Origin: Anaerolineales bacterium
GTDB taxonomy: Bacteria > Chloroflexota > Anaerolineae > Anaerolineales > UBA4823
Assembly: GCA_020060465.1 (NCBI GenBank)
Contig: JAGVAD010000016.1
Span: 155,240-219,239, forward strand
Length of the DNA stretch: 64,000 bases
Direction: 5' to 3'
A program made the position numbers and the translations under genes. Numbering within the stretch: position 1 is the first letter of the stretch; every line of letters begins with the position of its first letter. The notes beneath the pieces are model-generated. The model did not search any database. It saw only the letters and a program-made list of their open reading frames with translations, and was not told the origin of the DNA. Of this stretch, positions 30,472 to 42,094 are shown one piece after another.

Positions 30472-32484
30472 ATGGATTGGAGTCGCACGGGAAGTTATTT
30501 ACATCTGGCTTTATGGGGCTTGCTTCTTCTGTCCTTGTGGAGCGGGGGCTGGCTGTTGTGCGCCCGAGTTTTTAAGTTGCGCTCGCGCGAGCGCCTGATA
30601 GCTGGTCTGGCGACCGGTCTGTTGTTATTTATTCTCTTCGCCAACCTGTTGGCTCAGCTTTTCACATTATCCCTCGCTTATTGGGGCGCGGCTCTGCTGG
30701 TTTTGGGTCTGGGGCTGGCGAGTCTATGGCGCTCGCCAACGCCCTTAAGCGCGCTGCTCCAGGATTCACATGCCTGGCCAGCATTGTTGGCGCTGGCAGG
30801 TCTGTTTGGGCTGTTTTTGGGCATCAACCGCGGCCTTGCGCTTTTCGATGATTATTCAAACATCCCTCTGGTTTCGATCATTGCAACCGGCGATGTGCCG
30901 CCGCATTTTTATCTTAATCCGCAGCGCGTGCTGGATTATCATTATGGCTTGCATTTGCTGGCCGCCAGCCTGACGCGCCTCGGCGGGTTTTATCCGTGGA
31001 TAGCATTGGACGTCTGTAAGGCGTTAGCAATCAGCCTGGCGGTAGGATTGGGCGTGTTATGGTATCGCCGTTTCGCCCCGCGCGGAGCGGCGCTTGTCGG
31101 CGGGGGGTTATTTATTCTGTTTGCTGGAGGGGCGCGCTGGTTGCTGTTATTGATCCCACCCAGGCTGTTGGAGCGCATGAGCGTGGGCGTTGAACTGATT
31201 GGCTCCGCCTCGCAATCTGCCAGCGATTTCAGCACCGCGCTGACCGGCGCGTGGCGCATCGAAGGGGATGGCCCCTTGCCCTTTCCATTTGCCTTTATCT
31301 CTGGCGTCTCCCGGCCATTAACTCTGGCCATGGGAAGCAATGGCGCTTTGCCCACCATGACTTTGTTTTTACTCCTGTTGCTGGCGCGGCGACGGTGGCG
31401 TCCTGCCCAGGGGTTGCTCTATGGTCTGATATTGGCTTCGCTGGCTCTCACCTCAGAACATCTTTTCGCGCTGGTTTTTGCAGGAACGATTCTGGCAGCC
31501 GCAGCGCGCGGCGTGCAGTTGCGCTCCTGGAGAGCCGTCCAATCATGGGGCTGGGTGTGGCTGCCGGGAGCCATCCTGGCGCCCGTGATGGGCGGCGTAC
31601 TGTCGCAGCTTGTTCAACGAGCAGCAGCGCAGTTCGGCGGCGCGCCTGTAGAGGGCGGTCTGGGAATGCCAGGCATCGCGCTGCGCTGGCCGCCGGCGGT
31701 CTTTTCCGCTCATTTTGGGGCTTTGGCGTTAAGTCAGCCGGGACGGTTGTTCATTGCCCTCATTGAACTGGGCCCGTTATTGCTTCTGTCGCCGCTGGTT
31801 ACGATGGCTGGGCTTCGTTATCTACGCTCTGGCAAACTGATCATGGCTGGGCTGAGCGGCATGGCGCTGGCGAGCTTCTGCGCGCCGCTCTTTCTGCGCT
31901 TTATGGAACGTGAACGCGATATTACCCGCCTGACCGGCTCAGCGTTGACGATCTGGGCAGTGTTAGGCTTACCCTATCTCTGGCTGGCGTTTCGCCGTGG
32001 GAGAGAATGGGTGCGTTGGGCAATTGGCCTCGGCTATCTGGCTGCCATCATGGGAGGAATCGGTTTGTTTCCGGCGCAATTGACGGCCATTCTCAAACCG
32101 CAGCCTTCTTATTATATTCAAGAAGCCGACTTGTGGATGAGCCGAGACTATTGGGATCAACTGGAACCAAGCGTCTGGGTGCTTGATCCAGCGTTTCCCT
32201 ATCGCCCGGCCGCGCTGTTTGGCCGCACAACCGGCCCTGCATATCAGAGTGTGTATATCATCGAACCTGCGTTTCAGGCGCTGCTCGACCATCTGACGCC
32301 CGATTCGGCAGCGCGCTCTGGATATCGCTATCTTTATATCGAACGTGGATATTGGAGTAAAATGACGCCGGAACAAAGACGGCTCTATCAGCAAGATTGT
32401 GTTCATTTGATTTCCGAACGCAAGACCGATAGGGGGGATTTCCGCCGTCTGTACGATATCCATGACTGCCGGAATGCGCCCTGA
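30472..32484 (+). CDS. Large polytopic membrane protein, GT-C-like, unknown
   Basis: 670 residues from the ATG at 30472 (GGAAGG upstream; a GTG at 30466 is possible). About twelve hydrophobic helices. The segment 'GLALFDDYSNIPLVSIIATG' (about 122-141), a paired Asp in an external loop after an early helix, followed by 'YHYGLHLLAASLTRLGG', resembles the catalytic loop of GT-C transferases that use polyprenyl-linked sugars. The C-terminal soluble part has 'SVWVLDPAFPYRPAALFGRT'. It is not the same family as its upstream neighbour at the sequence level but has the same plan. Likely a glycan-assembly enzyme in the outer leaflet. Confidence 0.6.
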   Translation: MDWSRTGSYLHLALWGLLLLSLWSGGWLLCARVFKLRSRERLIAGLATGLLLFILFANLLAQLFTLSLAYWGAALLVLGLGLASLWRSPTPLSALLQDSHAWPALLALAGLFGLFLGINRGLALFDDYSNIPLVSIIATGDVPPHFYLNPQRVLDYHYGLHLLAASLTRLGGFYPWIALDVCKALAISLAVGLGVLWYRRFAPRGAALVGGGLFILFAGGARWLLLLIPPRLLERMSVGVELIGSASQSASDFSTALTGAWRIEGDGPLPFPFAFISGVSRPLTLAMGSNGALPTMTLFLLLLLARRRWRPAQGLLYGLILASLALTSEHLFALVFAGTILAAAARGVQLRSWRAVQSWGWVWLPGAILAPVMGGVLSQLVQRAAAQFGGAPVEGGLGMPGIALRWPPAVFSAHFGALALSQPGRLFIALIELGPLLLLSPLVTMAGLRYLRSGKLIMAGLSGMALASFCAPLFLRFMERERDITRLTGSALTIWAVLGLPYLWLAFRRGREWVRWAIGLGYLAAIMGGIGLFPAQLTAILKPQPSYYIQEADLWMSRDYWDQLEPSVWVLDPAFPYRPAALFGRTTGPAYQSVYIIEPAFQALLDHLTPDSAARSGYRYLYIERGYWSKMTPEQRRLYQQDCVHLISERKTDRGDFRRLYDIHDCRNAP

Positions 32485-32502
32485 ACGCGCCAGAATTCAT
32501 CC

Positions 32503-32544
32503 TTGACCTGTCGGCGCGCGGCGTTATAATTCAACAGTTGAATT
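32503..32544 (+). promoter_or_regulatory. Promoter with 17-bp perfect palindromic operator
   Basis: TTGACC (32503-32508), 16 bp, TATAAT (32525-32530). AATTCAAC-A-GTTGAATT (32528-32544) is a perfect 17-bp palindrome overlapping the -10 and the likely start of transcription. The start codon of the winged-helix regulator lies at 32551, so the mRNA leader would be only about 14 bases with no clear Shine-Dalgarno. Autoregulation is inferred. Confidence 0.75.
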
Positions 32545-32550
32545 TTGGCT

Positions 32551-34890
<2,340 letters not shown>

Positions 34891-34891
<1 letters not shown>

Positions 34892-36252
34892 TGAGTGATA
34901 TTGCTATTCGCGTTGAAGATCTGGGAAAAGTTTACCGTCTGGGAGCTGGAGTCGGTGGCCTGCGCCCGCGCCAGGATTATCGCACGTTGCGCGAGACGCT
35001 GACATCGAAACTATCTGCGCCATTTCGCCGCCTGGCGAACAACGGGTATGAGAAAAATCGCCAGCTTCAAGCTGCGGAGGATGAATATATCTGGGCGCTG
35101 CGCAATGTATCGTTTTCGGTGCGCAAGGGCCAGGTGATTGGGGTGATTGGGCGCAACGGCGCCGGCAAAAGCACCCTGTTGAAGATTCTCTCCCGCATCA
35201 CCGAACCTAGTGAAGGCTATGCGGAAGTGCACGGCCGTGTGGGGTCGTTGCTGGAGGTAGGCACAGGTTTCCACCCAGAATTGACCGGGCGTGAGAATAT
35301 TTATCTGAACGGCGCAATCCTGGGCATGAAGCGGGCGGAGATCGAGCGCAAGTTCGATGAAATTGTGGATTTTTCCGGCGTGGAGAAATTTATTGATACG
35401 CCCGTTAAACGCTATTCCAGCGGCATGTACCTGCGCCTGGCGTTTGCGGTGGCGGCGCACCTGGAGCCGGAAATTCTGGTGGTGGACGAAGTGTTAGCCG
35501 TAGGCGACGCCGAATTTCAACGCAAATGCCTGGGCAAGATGAGCGATGTAGCCCATGAAGGTCGTACAGTGCTGTTTGTCAGCCATAACATGTCGGCTAT
35601 CCTGCATCTGACCGAGGAGGCCATCGTGTTAGAGCGGGGCAGTCTGGTTTACCGTGCCGCCGCTCCCGAAGCAGTAGATTATTATATGTCCTCCGGCCTG
35701 GCGAAAATCGGCGAGCGTATCTGGATGTCTGACGAAATTCCAGAAAGCGCCGCCCCATTTCGCCCCCTCGCCATGCGGGTCAAGAACCGCCAGGGGCAGG
35801 TGGTAGATACGATACGCTCCACCGAACCGGCGACGGTTGAAGTGGAATATGCCCTGGATGATACAATCGTCGGTCTGCGAGTGGGTCTGTATTTGACCAC
35901 CGCCCGCGGCGAATATGTGCTGGCTTCCTTCGATACGGATGATATGGTGCAATTCGAGCGCTATCGTGCCCGTCCGGCTGGGCGATATATCAGTCGTTGC
36001 GCCCTTCCGCCCGATTTTCTCAACGAAGGGCGTTACATACTGGGGATTAACGCCAGCTCCTATCGCATCCGGCGTTATTTTCAAGAGGAACAGGCGCTGA
36101 CCTTCAATGTGGATGGCACGGACGCGCCGGGTTCACAATGGCCGGAAACGCGCCTGGGGCCGGTGCGGCCGCGGTTGGTTTGGCAAATCGAGGGCGACGC
36201 CTCGTTGGGAATCGTTCCAGATATGGATGAAGGTCATTTCTATGATCGGTAA
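34891..36252 (+). CDS. wzt: Polysaccharide export ATPase with C-terminal glycan-binding domain (Wzt-type)
   Basis: 453 residues. The ATPase domain (about 1-250) has Walker A GRNGAGKST, 'GTGFHPELTGRENIYLNG', signature 'YSSGMYLRLAFA', Walker B 'ILVVDEVLAVGD' and switch 'FVSHNM'. After a linker, residues about 285-430 form a beta-sandwich like the Wzt C-terminal domain ('TVEVEYALDDTIVGLRVGLY', 'LPPDFLNEGRYILGINASSY'). In Wzt proteins this domain recognises the finished or capped non-reducing end of the glycan before export. Hence chain-end modification (methyl, acyl, nonulosonic acid) probably controls export here too. It overlaps the next gene by 11 bp. Confidence 0.93.
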
Positions 36253-37888
36253 ACGAACGGTAAAACGTATCCTGGGTGAGTTGCCTTACACCGCCGAGCT
36301 GTATTGGCGCTTTGTCCAGCGCGGCAAACCTCTCACCAAAAGCTTTTCGTTGCGCCAATTGGAGAGGCGTCTGCCGGAGTGGCAAGCATTGATTCAGCAA
36401 GCAGCCCCGACCTCGCCGATCCCAGTAAATCAGCGGCGGCGTATCTTGATTTTCGCCGCGCTGCGCTACTGGATTGAGCATACTGCGCTGCTGGGCATGG
36501 CTTTGGCAGGTCTGGGACATGAGGTGACGTTAGCCTATTTGCCCTACCCCAATTTTCGTCGGCATTTGCAGCGTTTCGATGTCCGCCGCCAGAACGCCTA
36601 TGCTCGCAGTGTTCTGGAATTGGCTCACCCGGTGATGAGCGCAGTCTCGTTGTTAGATGTGCGCCCGGTGTTGGGCCGCGCCCTGACGCCAGCTTTGATG
36701 CAGGCGCTTCATCAGGTATCTATACGCGATACCCAATACACACTGCAAGTCGAAGCGGTGGACCCGGATGACACGCATAGCGAGGCGGCGCGGCTTTATC
36801 GCTTACGCCTGGAACGCAATTTGCAGGCGGCTGCGGCGGTGTTAGGATGGATGCAAAATTCTGGATTGGGTCAACACCCCGATTTGATCATCACCCCCAA
36901 TGGCAGCATCCTGGAGATGGGGGCGGTTTATCAGGTGGCGCGGGTGGCGCAGATCCCTGTGGTGACCTATGAATTTGGCGAGCAGCGTGGCCGCGTCTGG
37001 TTTGCTCAGAATGACGAAGTGATGCTCCAAAACACTGACGAGCTGTGGCGGTCGCGCCAGGGGCGGTCGCTGACGCAAAGTCAGTGGGAGCAGATCCGTG
37101 CGTTGTATGCTTCGCGCCAGAATGGTCAATTGTGGGAAAATTTCTCCCGCCTGTGGCAAGAAGCGCCCAGCCAGAGTGGGGAACAGGTGCGTCAGGCTTT
37201 GGGGCTGGATGAACGCCCGGTGGTGTTGTTAGCCGCCAATGTCATCGGCGATAGCCTTACTTTAGGCCGCCAGATTTTCAGCCAAAATATGACCGATTGG
37301 CTGGAGCGCACGGTGAAATATCTGGCTCAACGCTCCGACCTGCAACTGGTGGTGCGCATTCACCCCGGCGAGCGGTATCTCAAGGGGCCTTCGGTGGCGC
37401 AGGTGGTTCAAAATGCTCTCCCCCATATACCGCCGCATATCCATCTGGTGAAGGCGTTGGATCCAATCAATACCTATGATTTGATTCAGTTCGCCGACTT
37501 GGGTCTGGTGTACACCACCACGGTTGGCATGGAGATGGCGATGAGCGGCGTCCCGGTCATCGTGGCCGGCAAGACCCACTATCGCGGCAAAGGTTTCACC
37601 CTCGACCCAGATAGCTGGGAGAGCTATTTCCAGATGATAGAACGCGCCCTTTCTGCCCCGCAGAGTCAACGTCCATCCCGCCCGCAGGTCGAGCTTGCCT
37701 GGAAATACGCCTATCACTTTTTCTTTGATTACCCCACCCCGTTTCCCTGGCACATGCTTAACCTTTGGAACGATCTGGAAGCCTGGCCGTTGGAAAAGGT
37801 GCTATCGGCGGAGGGCCAGCAGCAATTTGGTCAAACACTCCGATGGCTGGCGGGCGAGCCGCGCGATTGGGTCGCTGATGCGGCATGA
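36242..37888 (+). CDS. Capsule-synthesis-like GT-B glycosyltransferase
   Basis: 548 residues from the ATG at 36242. The C-terminal half resembles capsular polysaccharide transferases (Capsule_synth, KpsC/KpsS-like): 'VVLLAANVIGDSLTLGRQIF', 'LQLVVRIHPGERYLKGPSV', 'DLIQFADLGLVYTTTVGMEM' and 'MSGVPVIVAGKTHYRGKGFT'. The R-x-H-P and the T-x-x-x-E/G pattern before 'GVPVI' match the donor site of that clan. The N-terminal half (about 1-330) is less conserved and includes 'IPVVTYEFGEQRGRVWF'. Some relatives add Kdo or other ulosonic sugars from CMP donors, which would suit this locus, but the donor here is not known. A related protein is at 54744-56432. Confidence 0.75.
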   Translation: MIGKRTVKRILGELPYTAELYWRFVQRGKPLTKSFSLRQLERRLPEWQALIQQAAPTSPIPVNQRRRILIFAALRYWIEHTALLGMALAGLGHEVTLAYLPYPNFRRHLQRFDVRRQNAYARSVLELAHPVMSAVSLLDVRPVLGRALTPALMQALHQVSIRDTQYTLQVEAVDPDDTHSEAARLYRLRLERNLQAAAAVLGWMQNSGLGQHPDLIITPNGSILEMGAVYQVARVAQIPVVTYEFGEQRGRVWFAQNDEVMLQNTDELWRSRQGRSLTQSQWEQIRALYASRQNGQLWENFSRLWQEAPSQSGEQVRQALGLDERPVVLLAANVIGDSLTLGRQIFSQNMTDWLERTVKYLAQRSDLQLVVRIHPGERYLKGPSVAQVVQNALPHIPPHIHLVKALDPINTYDLIQFADLGLVYTTTVGMEMAMSGVPVIVAGKTHYRGKGFTLDPDSWESYFQMIERALSAPQSQRPSRPQVELAWKYAYHFFFDYPTPFPWHMLNLWNDLEAWPLEKVLSAEGQQQFGQTLRWLAGEPRDWVADAA

Positions 37889-37894
37889 GGTGTT

Positions 37895-38797
37895 ATGAGC
37901 GAGGTTAAACAAGAGGTCAAACAATTTTACGATCAAATTGGTTGGAAACTGGTTGGCGCGGATCTTTATCAAAACGCCCGTTACGAAGATTTGCGGCCGG
38001 TCGCACGGCAGTATATCCATGAATGTCACCTGCGCGTGATGCGGCATCTCTCTCCCAGCGGGCGCTTTCTGTTGGACGCTGGCTCTGGACCGGTGCAGTA
38101 CCCGGAATACCTGGAATATTCGCGCGGCTATGGCTATCGCGTTTGCGCTGATATTTCGCTCACCGCGTTGCAAGAGGCGCGCAAACGTCTGGGCGAGCGT
38201 GGCCTGTACGTGGTGGCAGATGTAGCCAACCTGCCATTCGAGGCTGAGGTATTTGATGGAGTGGTCTCGTTGCACACCATTCACCACTTGCCGGAGGAGG
38301 AACATCTGGGCGCTTTCCGCGAACTGTATCGTGTATTGGCGCGGGGGAAGAAAGCGGTGGTGGTCAACGGCTGGTCTGCCTCGCGTTGGATGAATTATTT
38401 TGAGCCGTTGATTCGCGCCGCAAACCGTCTTCGTCACGTTTTTGCGCGCTTGGGTTGGATAGTGGTAGAAACTGGCGATGAGGCGAATGACGCTCCTGGC
38501 CGCCAAGGGTCGCGACCGCGCAAAGGAGAGAGCGCCCCGAAAGGCACTTTCACCAATAAGCATGATGCTGAATGGGTAAGGAAAGAGGTGGGCCGATATA
38601 TGCCAGTCGAGATACTGGTTTGGCGCAGCGTGACGGTGCGCTTTATGCGGGCGCTGATTCACCCGCGCCTGGGCGGGCGTGTGTTGTTGCGTTTGCTCTA
38701 TGCTTTGGAAGAGCGATACCCGCGTTACTTCGGCGAACATGGGAAGTATCCACTGATCGTCATCCAAAAACCTGAGGAGGCAGATAGCGTCCCATGA
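37895..38797 (+). CDS. SAM-dependent methyltransferase (class I)
   Basis: 300 residues. Motif I 'FLLDAGSGPVQYPEY', 'YRVCADISLTALQEAR', 'VVADVANLPFEAEVFDGVVS', 'LHTIHHLPEEEHLGAFRELY' and 'RVLARGKKAVVVNGW' form a Methyltransf_11-type Rossmann core (about residues 50-170). The remainder is basic and probably binds the acceptor. GAGG precedes the ATG and it overlaps the dehydratase gene by 4 bp. It likely methylates a sugar or a chain end of the glycan; end-methylation is a known stop and export signal for ABC-exported polysaccharides, which fits the Wzt type found here. Confidence 0.85.
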   Translation: MSEVKQEVKQFYDQIGWKLVGADLYQNARYEDLRPVARQYIHECHLRVMRHLSPSGRFLLDAGSGPVQYPEYLEYSRGYGYRVCADISLTALQEARKRLGERGLYVVADVANLPFEAEVFDGVVSLHTIHHLPEEEHLGAFRELYRVLARGKKAVVVNGWSASRWMNYFEPLIRAANRLRHVFARLGWIVVETGDEANDAPGRQGSRPRKGESAPKGTFTNKHDAEWVRKEVGRYMPVEILVWRSVTVRFMRALIHPRLGGRVLLRLLYALEERYPRYFGEHGKYPLIVIQKPEEADSVP

Positions 38798-39810
38798 ACT
38801 GGAAAGAGAAGGTCGTGCTGGTCACCGGCGGCACGGGTTCGTTTGGCAAAAAATTTATCCAGATCATGCTCGAGGAGTATCAGCCGGCGAAAGTGATTGT
38901 TTTCAGCCGGGATGAACTCAAGCAGCATGAAATGCGCATGAGCGGCTTTGACGGCCCAAGATTGCGTTATTTCATCGGCGACGTGCGCGACCAAGATCGC
39001 CTGCGACGGGCTATGCATGGGGTCAACATTGTCATCCACGCGGCGGCGCTCAAACAGGTGCCTGCTTGCGAGTATAACCCCATGGAGGCGATCAAAACCA
39101 ACATCCTGGGCAGCAGCAATGTGGTCGAAGCCGCGCTGGACGCCGGCGTGGAGAAGGTCATGGCGTTAAGCACGGATAAAGCGGTCAACCCGGTGAATCT
39201 ATATGGCGCTACGAAGTTAGCCGCCGAGAAGCTCTTTGTGCAGAGCAACGCCTATGCCGCCGGCACTGTGACGCGTTTTAGCTGTGTGCGCTACGGCAAT
39301 GTGGTGGGCAGCCGCGGCAGCGTGGTGCCCATCTTTATCCGGCAGAGGCAGAATGGCAAGTTGACCATCACCGACGCCCGCATGACGCGCTTCTGGCTGA
39401 CCCTGGAACAAGGAGTGCGGTTCGTGATCCGTTGCACGGAGCAAATGCGCGGCGGCGAAGTGTTTGTGCCTAAGATTCCATCCACGCGCATCGTTGATCT
39501 GGCAAAAGTAATCGCTCCGGACGCCGAGCTGGAGGTGGTGGGCATTCGCCCCGGGGAAAAACTCCATGAAGTGCTGATCAACGAAGATGAAGCACGCGCC
39601 ACGGTGGAGCTGGAAGATATGTTCATCGTCCAACCCTCCTCTGCCCTGTGGTTCGGCTATGACTGGCAGAACCAGGGACGCCCCTTGCCAGATGGTTTTC
39701 GCTACACCAGTGAAACCAACCCGCAATGGTTAACTGTGGATCAGATCCGTGAATTTATTGCCCCTTTCGAAAAGATAGCCTTTGAGGGCAATGGTATTTC
39801 AGAACCTTGA
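38794..39810 (+). CDS. pseB: UDP-GlcNAc 4,6-dehydratase family (PseB-like)
   Basis: 338 residues. 'VVLVTGGTGSFGKKFIQIML' (NADP loop), 'VIVFSRDELKQHEM', 'IHAAALKQVPACEYNPMEAI', 'STDKAVNPVNLYGATKLAAE' (catalytic Asp-Lys replacing the usual Ser, and Y-x3-K), and 'VRYGNVVGSRGSVVPIF' are diagnostic of the inverting/retaining UDP-GlcNAc 4,6-dehydratases PseB/CapD-short. The enzyme makes UDP-4-keto-6-deoxy-HexNAc, the first step to pseudaminic or related nonulosonic acids. No PseC-type aminotransferase gene is in the window. The stop codon abuts the MITE-like element at 39810-39989. Confidence 0.9.
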   Translation: MNWKEKVVLVTGGTGSFGKKFIQIMLEEYQPAKVIVFSRDELKQHEMRMSGFDGPRLRYFIGDVRDQDRLRRAMHGVNIVIHAAALKQVPACEYNPMEAIKTNILGSSNVVEAALDAGVEKVMALSTDKAVNPVNLYGATKLAAEKLFVQSNAYAAGTVTRFSCVRYGNVVGSRGSVVPIFIRQRQNGKLTITDARMTRFWLTLEQGVRFVIRCTEQMRGGEVFVPKIPSTRIVDLAKVIAPDAELEVVGIRPGEKLHEVLINEDEARATVELEDMFIVQPSSALWFGYDWQNQGRPLPDGFRYTSETNPQWLTVDQIREFIAPFEKIAFEGNGISEP

Positions 39811-39989
39811 AATGATTCTAGCGACCTGACAGTTTGCAAAATGTCATTGCGAAGAAGCGCAGCGACTGAAGCAATCTTCTGCCAAAGTCGTTTTCTGGCT
39901 GCCGGAAGATTGCTTTGGGGCAAGAAACACCCCTCGCAATGACATCGCTCCGTGGAGGAGTAAAACTGTCTGATGGCTAGAAATGATTT
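39810..39989. mobile_element. MITE-like palindromic element inside the glycan operon
   Basis: About 180 bp with imperfect terminal inverted repeats: AAATGATT-CTAGC..GACAGTTT at 39810-39835 and its inverse at 39963-39989. Inside, TGTCATTGCGAAG...GCAATCTTC (39842-39878) and GAAGATTGC...CTCGCAATGACA (39905-39943) form a second, nested inverted repeat. The inner unit resembles the 'GTCATTGCGA...GAAGCAATC' short repeats seen in many bacterial genomes. There is no coding capacity. It separates the pseB-like and rmlD-like genes, which otherwise would be tightly joined. Confidence 0.75.
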
Positions 39990-40070
39990 ACGCTCCATAA
40001 AGTCCGCGCTTCGAGTTTGTCGCTTTTCTTTGTTCTGAACAAGCTTGAGGCGTTGATCGGAGGGCAGGTC

Positions 40071-40997
40071 GTGCGGAAACGCCGCATCCTAATTACAGGT
40101 GCCAGCGGCCTGCTCGGTCTGAATACAGCCTTAGAAATCGCCGCCGAATATGCGGTGATTGGTCAGGTGAATCGCAATGCGTTACGCGCAGAGGAGTTCA
40201 CCGTTGTTCAGGCCGATCTGCTGGCGCCCGGCGCGGTGCAGCGCCTGCTGGATGAGACTCAGCCGGATTGGGTGATCCACTGCGCGGCGCAGGCCAATGT
40301 GGATGCCTGCGAAGCTAATCCGGCGCAGGCGCAACAAATGAATAGCGAAATTCCTCGTGTACTGGCTGAGCATGTCGCCAGGGGCGGAGCGCGCCTGATT
40401 CACGTTTCGACGGACGCGGTGTTCGACGGGCAGCGCGGCGACTATACAGAAGAGGACCTGCCCAATCCCTTGAGCATATATGCCCGCACGAAGCTGGACG
40501 GCGAGCGGCAGGTGCTGGCGGCAAACCCGGATGCCATCGTGGCGCGCGTCAATCTGTTCGGTTGGAGTCTGTCCGGCAAACGCAGCCTGGCGGAGTTCTT
40601 TTACAATAAGCTCAGCGTTGGCGAGCAAGCCATGGGCTTCACCGATGTGTACTTTTGCCCTCTGTTGGCGAATGATCTTGGCCGTTTGCTGGTAAAAATG
40701 CTGGCTGCTGGTTTGAGTGGTCTGTATCATGTGGTGGGGAGCGAGTGCATTAGCAAATATGAGTTTGGCCGACGAGTGGCACGCGCCTTCGGCTTCGATG
40801 AAAACCTGGTCATTCCCACCTCGGTGCGGGATAGCGGTCTGAAAGCCGTCCGCTCCACAAATCTGACTTTGCGTACGGATAAATTAATCCACGCTTTGGG
40901 CGAACCTGTCCCCGATTTGTCCACCGGATTGGAACGGTTTTACACCCTTTATCAACAAGGTTATCCACAGAAACTGGCGCGCATGATCCATCCATAA
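40071..40997 (+). CDS. dTDP-4-dehydrorhamnose reductase-like SDR (RmlD family)
   Basis: 308 residues with a GTG start at 40071, supported by GGAGGG six bases upstream. 'RILITGASGLLGLNTALEIA' is the dinucleotide loop, 'WVIHCAAQANVDACEANP' the NxD region, 'LIHVSTDAVFDGQRGDYTEE' the active-site Thr strand and 'YARTKLDGE' the Tyr/Lys motif of RmlD. It reduces a 4-keto-deoxy sugar. The genes RmlA-C are absent in the window, so it may instead reduce the product of the PseB-like dehydratase upstream, or another 4-keto sugar. It follows the MITE-like insertion. Confidence 0.85.
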   Translation: MRKRRILITGASGLLGLNTALEIAAEYAVIGQVNRNALRAEEFTVVQADLLAPGAVQRLLDETQPDWVIHCAAQANVDACEANPAQAQQMNSEIPRVLAEHVARGGARLIHVSTDAVFDGQRGDYTEEDLPNPLSIYARTKLDGERQVLAANPDAIVARVNLFGWSLSGKRSLAEFFYNKLSVGEQAMGFTDVYFCPLLANDLGRLLVKMLAAGLSGLYHVVGSECISKYEFGRRVARAFGFDENLVIPTSVRDSGLKAVRSTNLTLRTDKLIHALGEPVPDLSTGLERFYTLYQQGYPQKLARMIHP

Positions 40998-41020
40998 ATG
41001 TCTGTCAGGAGTCCATGCCT

Positions 41021-42088
41021 ATGGAAATTCAAATTGGCTCTCGCAAAATTGGTTTGAACCATCCCACTTACTTCATTGCCGACATTGCCGCCAATCACGA
41101 CGGCGACCTGCAGCGGGCGAAAATGCTCATCCGCCTGGCAAAAGAGGCGGGGGCAGACGCCGCCAAATTCCAGAACTTTCGCGCCCCGCAGATCGTTTCG
41201 GATTATGGCTTTCGCGCTCTTGGCGGTCAGGTCTCTCACCAGGCAAGCTGGAAGAAATCCGTCTTTCAGGTTTATCAGGAGGCCTCCATCCCCTTTGAAT
41301 GGACGGGCGTCTTGAAAGAAGAATGCGAAGCGGTGGGCATTGATTATTTTTCCGCCCCCTATGATTTTGAAGCCATTGATATGCTGGATCCGTATGTGGA
41401 GATGTATAAAGCCGGGTCGGGAGAGATTGACTGGATCGAGGCGCTGGAACGCATGGCGCGTAAGGGCAAGCCGTTCTTCGTCGCCACCGGCGCTTCCACC
41501 ATCGGCGAGGTGCAACGCGCGGTACATGCCATCCTGAAAATCAACCCTCAATTGGTGTTGATGCAGTGCAACACCAACTATACCGCCAGCCCGGAGAATT
41601 ACGATCATCTGCACATCAACGTGCTGAAGACCTACGCCCTCATGTTCCCGAACGTCATCCTGGGCTTATCCGATCACACGCACGCCCTGGCGCCGGTGCT
41701 GGGCGCGGTGACGCTGGGAGCGCGGGTGATCGAACGCCACTTCACCGATAGCAACGAGCGCGAAGGCCCGGATCATAAATTCGCCATGAATCCCGATCAT
41801 TGGGCGAAGATGGTGGAGGAGACTCGCTTGTTGGAGCGCGCCCTGGGTTCGACGGATAAATTCATTGCCGATAATGAGCGCGAGACTGTCATTGTGCAGC
41901 GCCGCTGTTTGCGCGCCGCCCGCGATATCAAAGCTGGCGAAGTATTCACGCGAGACATGATTGACGTGCTGCGCCCTGCCACGCCAGGCGCAATCAAGCC
42001 CCACGAAATTGAGGCGGTGATCGGAACCAGGGCTTTGCATGATCTTCCATACGGCAAAGAGTTGCGCTGGACGGATTTGGGCGCATAA
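41021..42088 (+). CDS. NeuB-family nonulosonate synthase (PseI/SpsE-like)
   Basis: 355 residues from the ATG at 41021, which is 9 bases from AGGAG; the ATG at 41015 is only 3 bases away. The TIM barrel has 'YFIADIAANHDGDLQRAKML', 'GADAAKFQNF', 'MYKAGSGEIDWIEALE', 'KPFFVATGAS', 'LVLMQCNTNYTAS' and 'ILGLSDHTHALAPVLGAVTL', with metal ligand His in 'VIERHFT'. The C-terminal SAF (antifreeze-like) domain starts near residue 295 ('RRCLRAARDIKAGEVFTRDM'). It would condense phosphoenolpyruvate with a 6-carbon amino sugar to a 9-carbon acid. It is one of two NeuB-type enzymes in the locus, the other being at 52758. Confidence 0.9.
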   Translation: MEIQIGSRKIGLNHPTYFIADIAANHDGDLQRAKMLIRLAKEAGADAAKFQNFRAPQIVSDYGFRALGGQVSHQASWKKSVFQVYQEASIPFEWTGVLKEECEAVGIDYFSAPYDFEAIDMLDPYVEMYKAGSGEIDWIEALERMARKGKPFFVATGASTIGEVQRAVHAILKINPQLVLMQCNTNYTASPENYDHLHINVLKTYALMFPNVILGLSDHTHALAPVLGAVTLGARVIERHFTDSNEREGPDHKFAMNPDHWAKMVEETRLLERALGSTDKFIADNERETVIVQRRCLRAARDIKAGEVFTRDMIDVLRPATPGAIKPHEIEAVIGTRALHDLPYGKELRWTDLGA

Positions 42089-42094
42089 AAACCT

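Noticed and set aside
40071-40997. Complete dTDP-rhamnose pathway
   Set aside because: Only an RmlD-like reductase is found; RmlA, RmlB and RmlC homologues are absent from the window.
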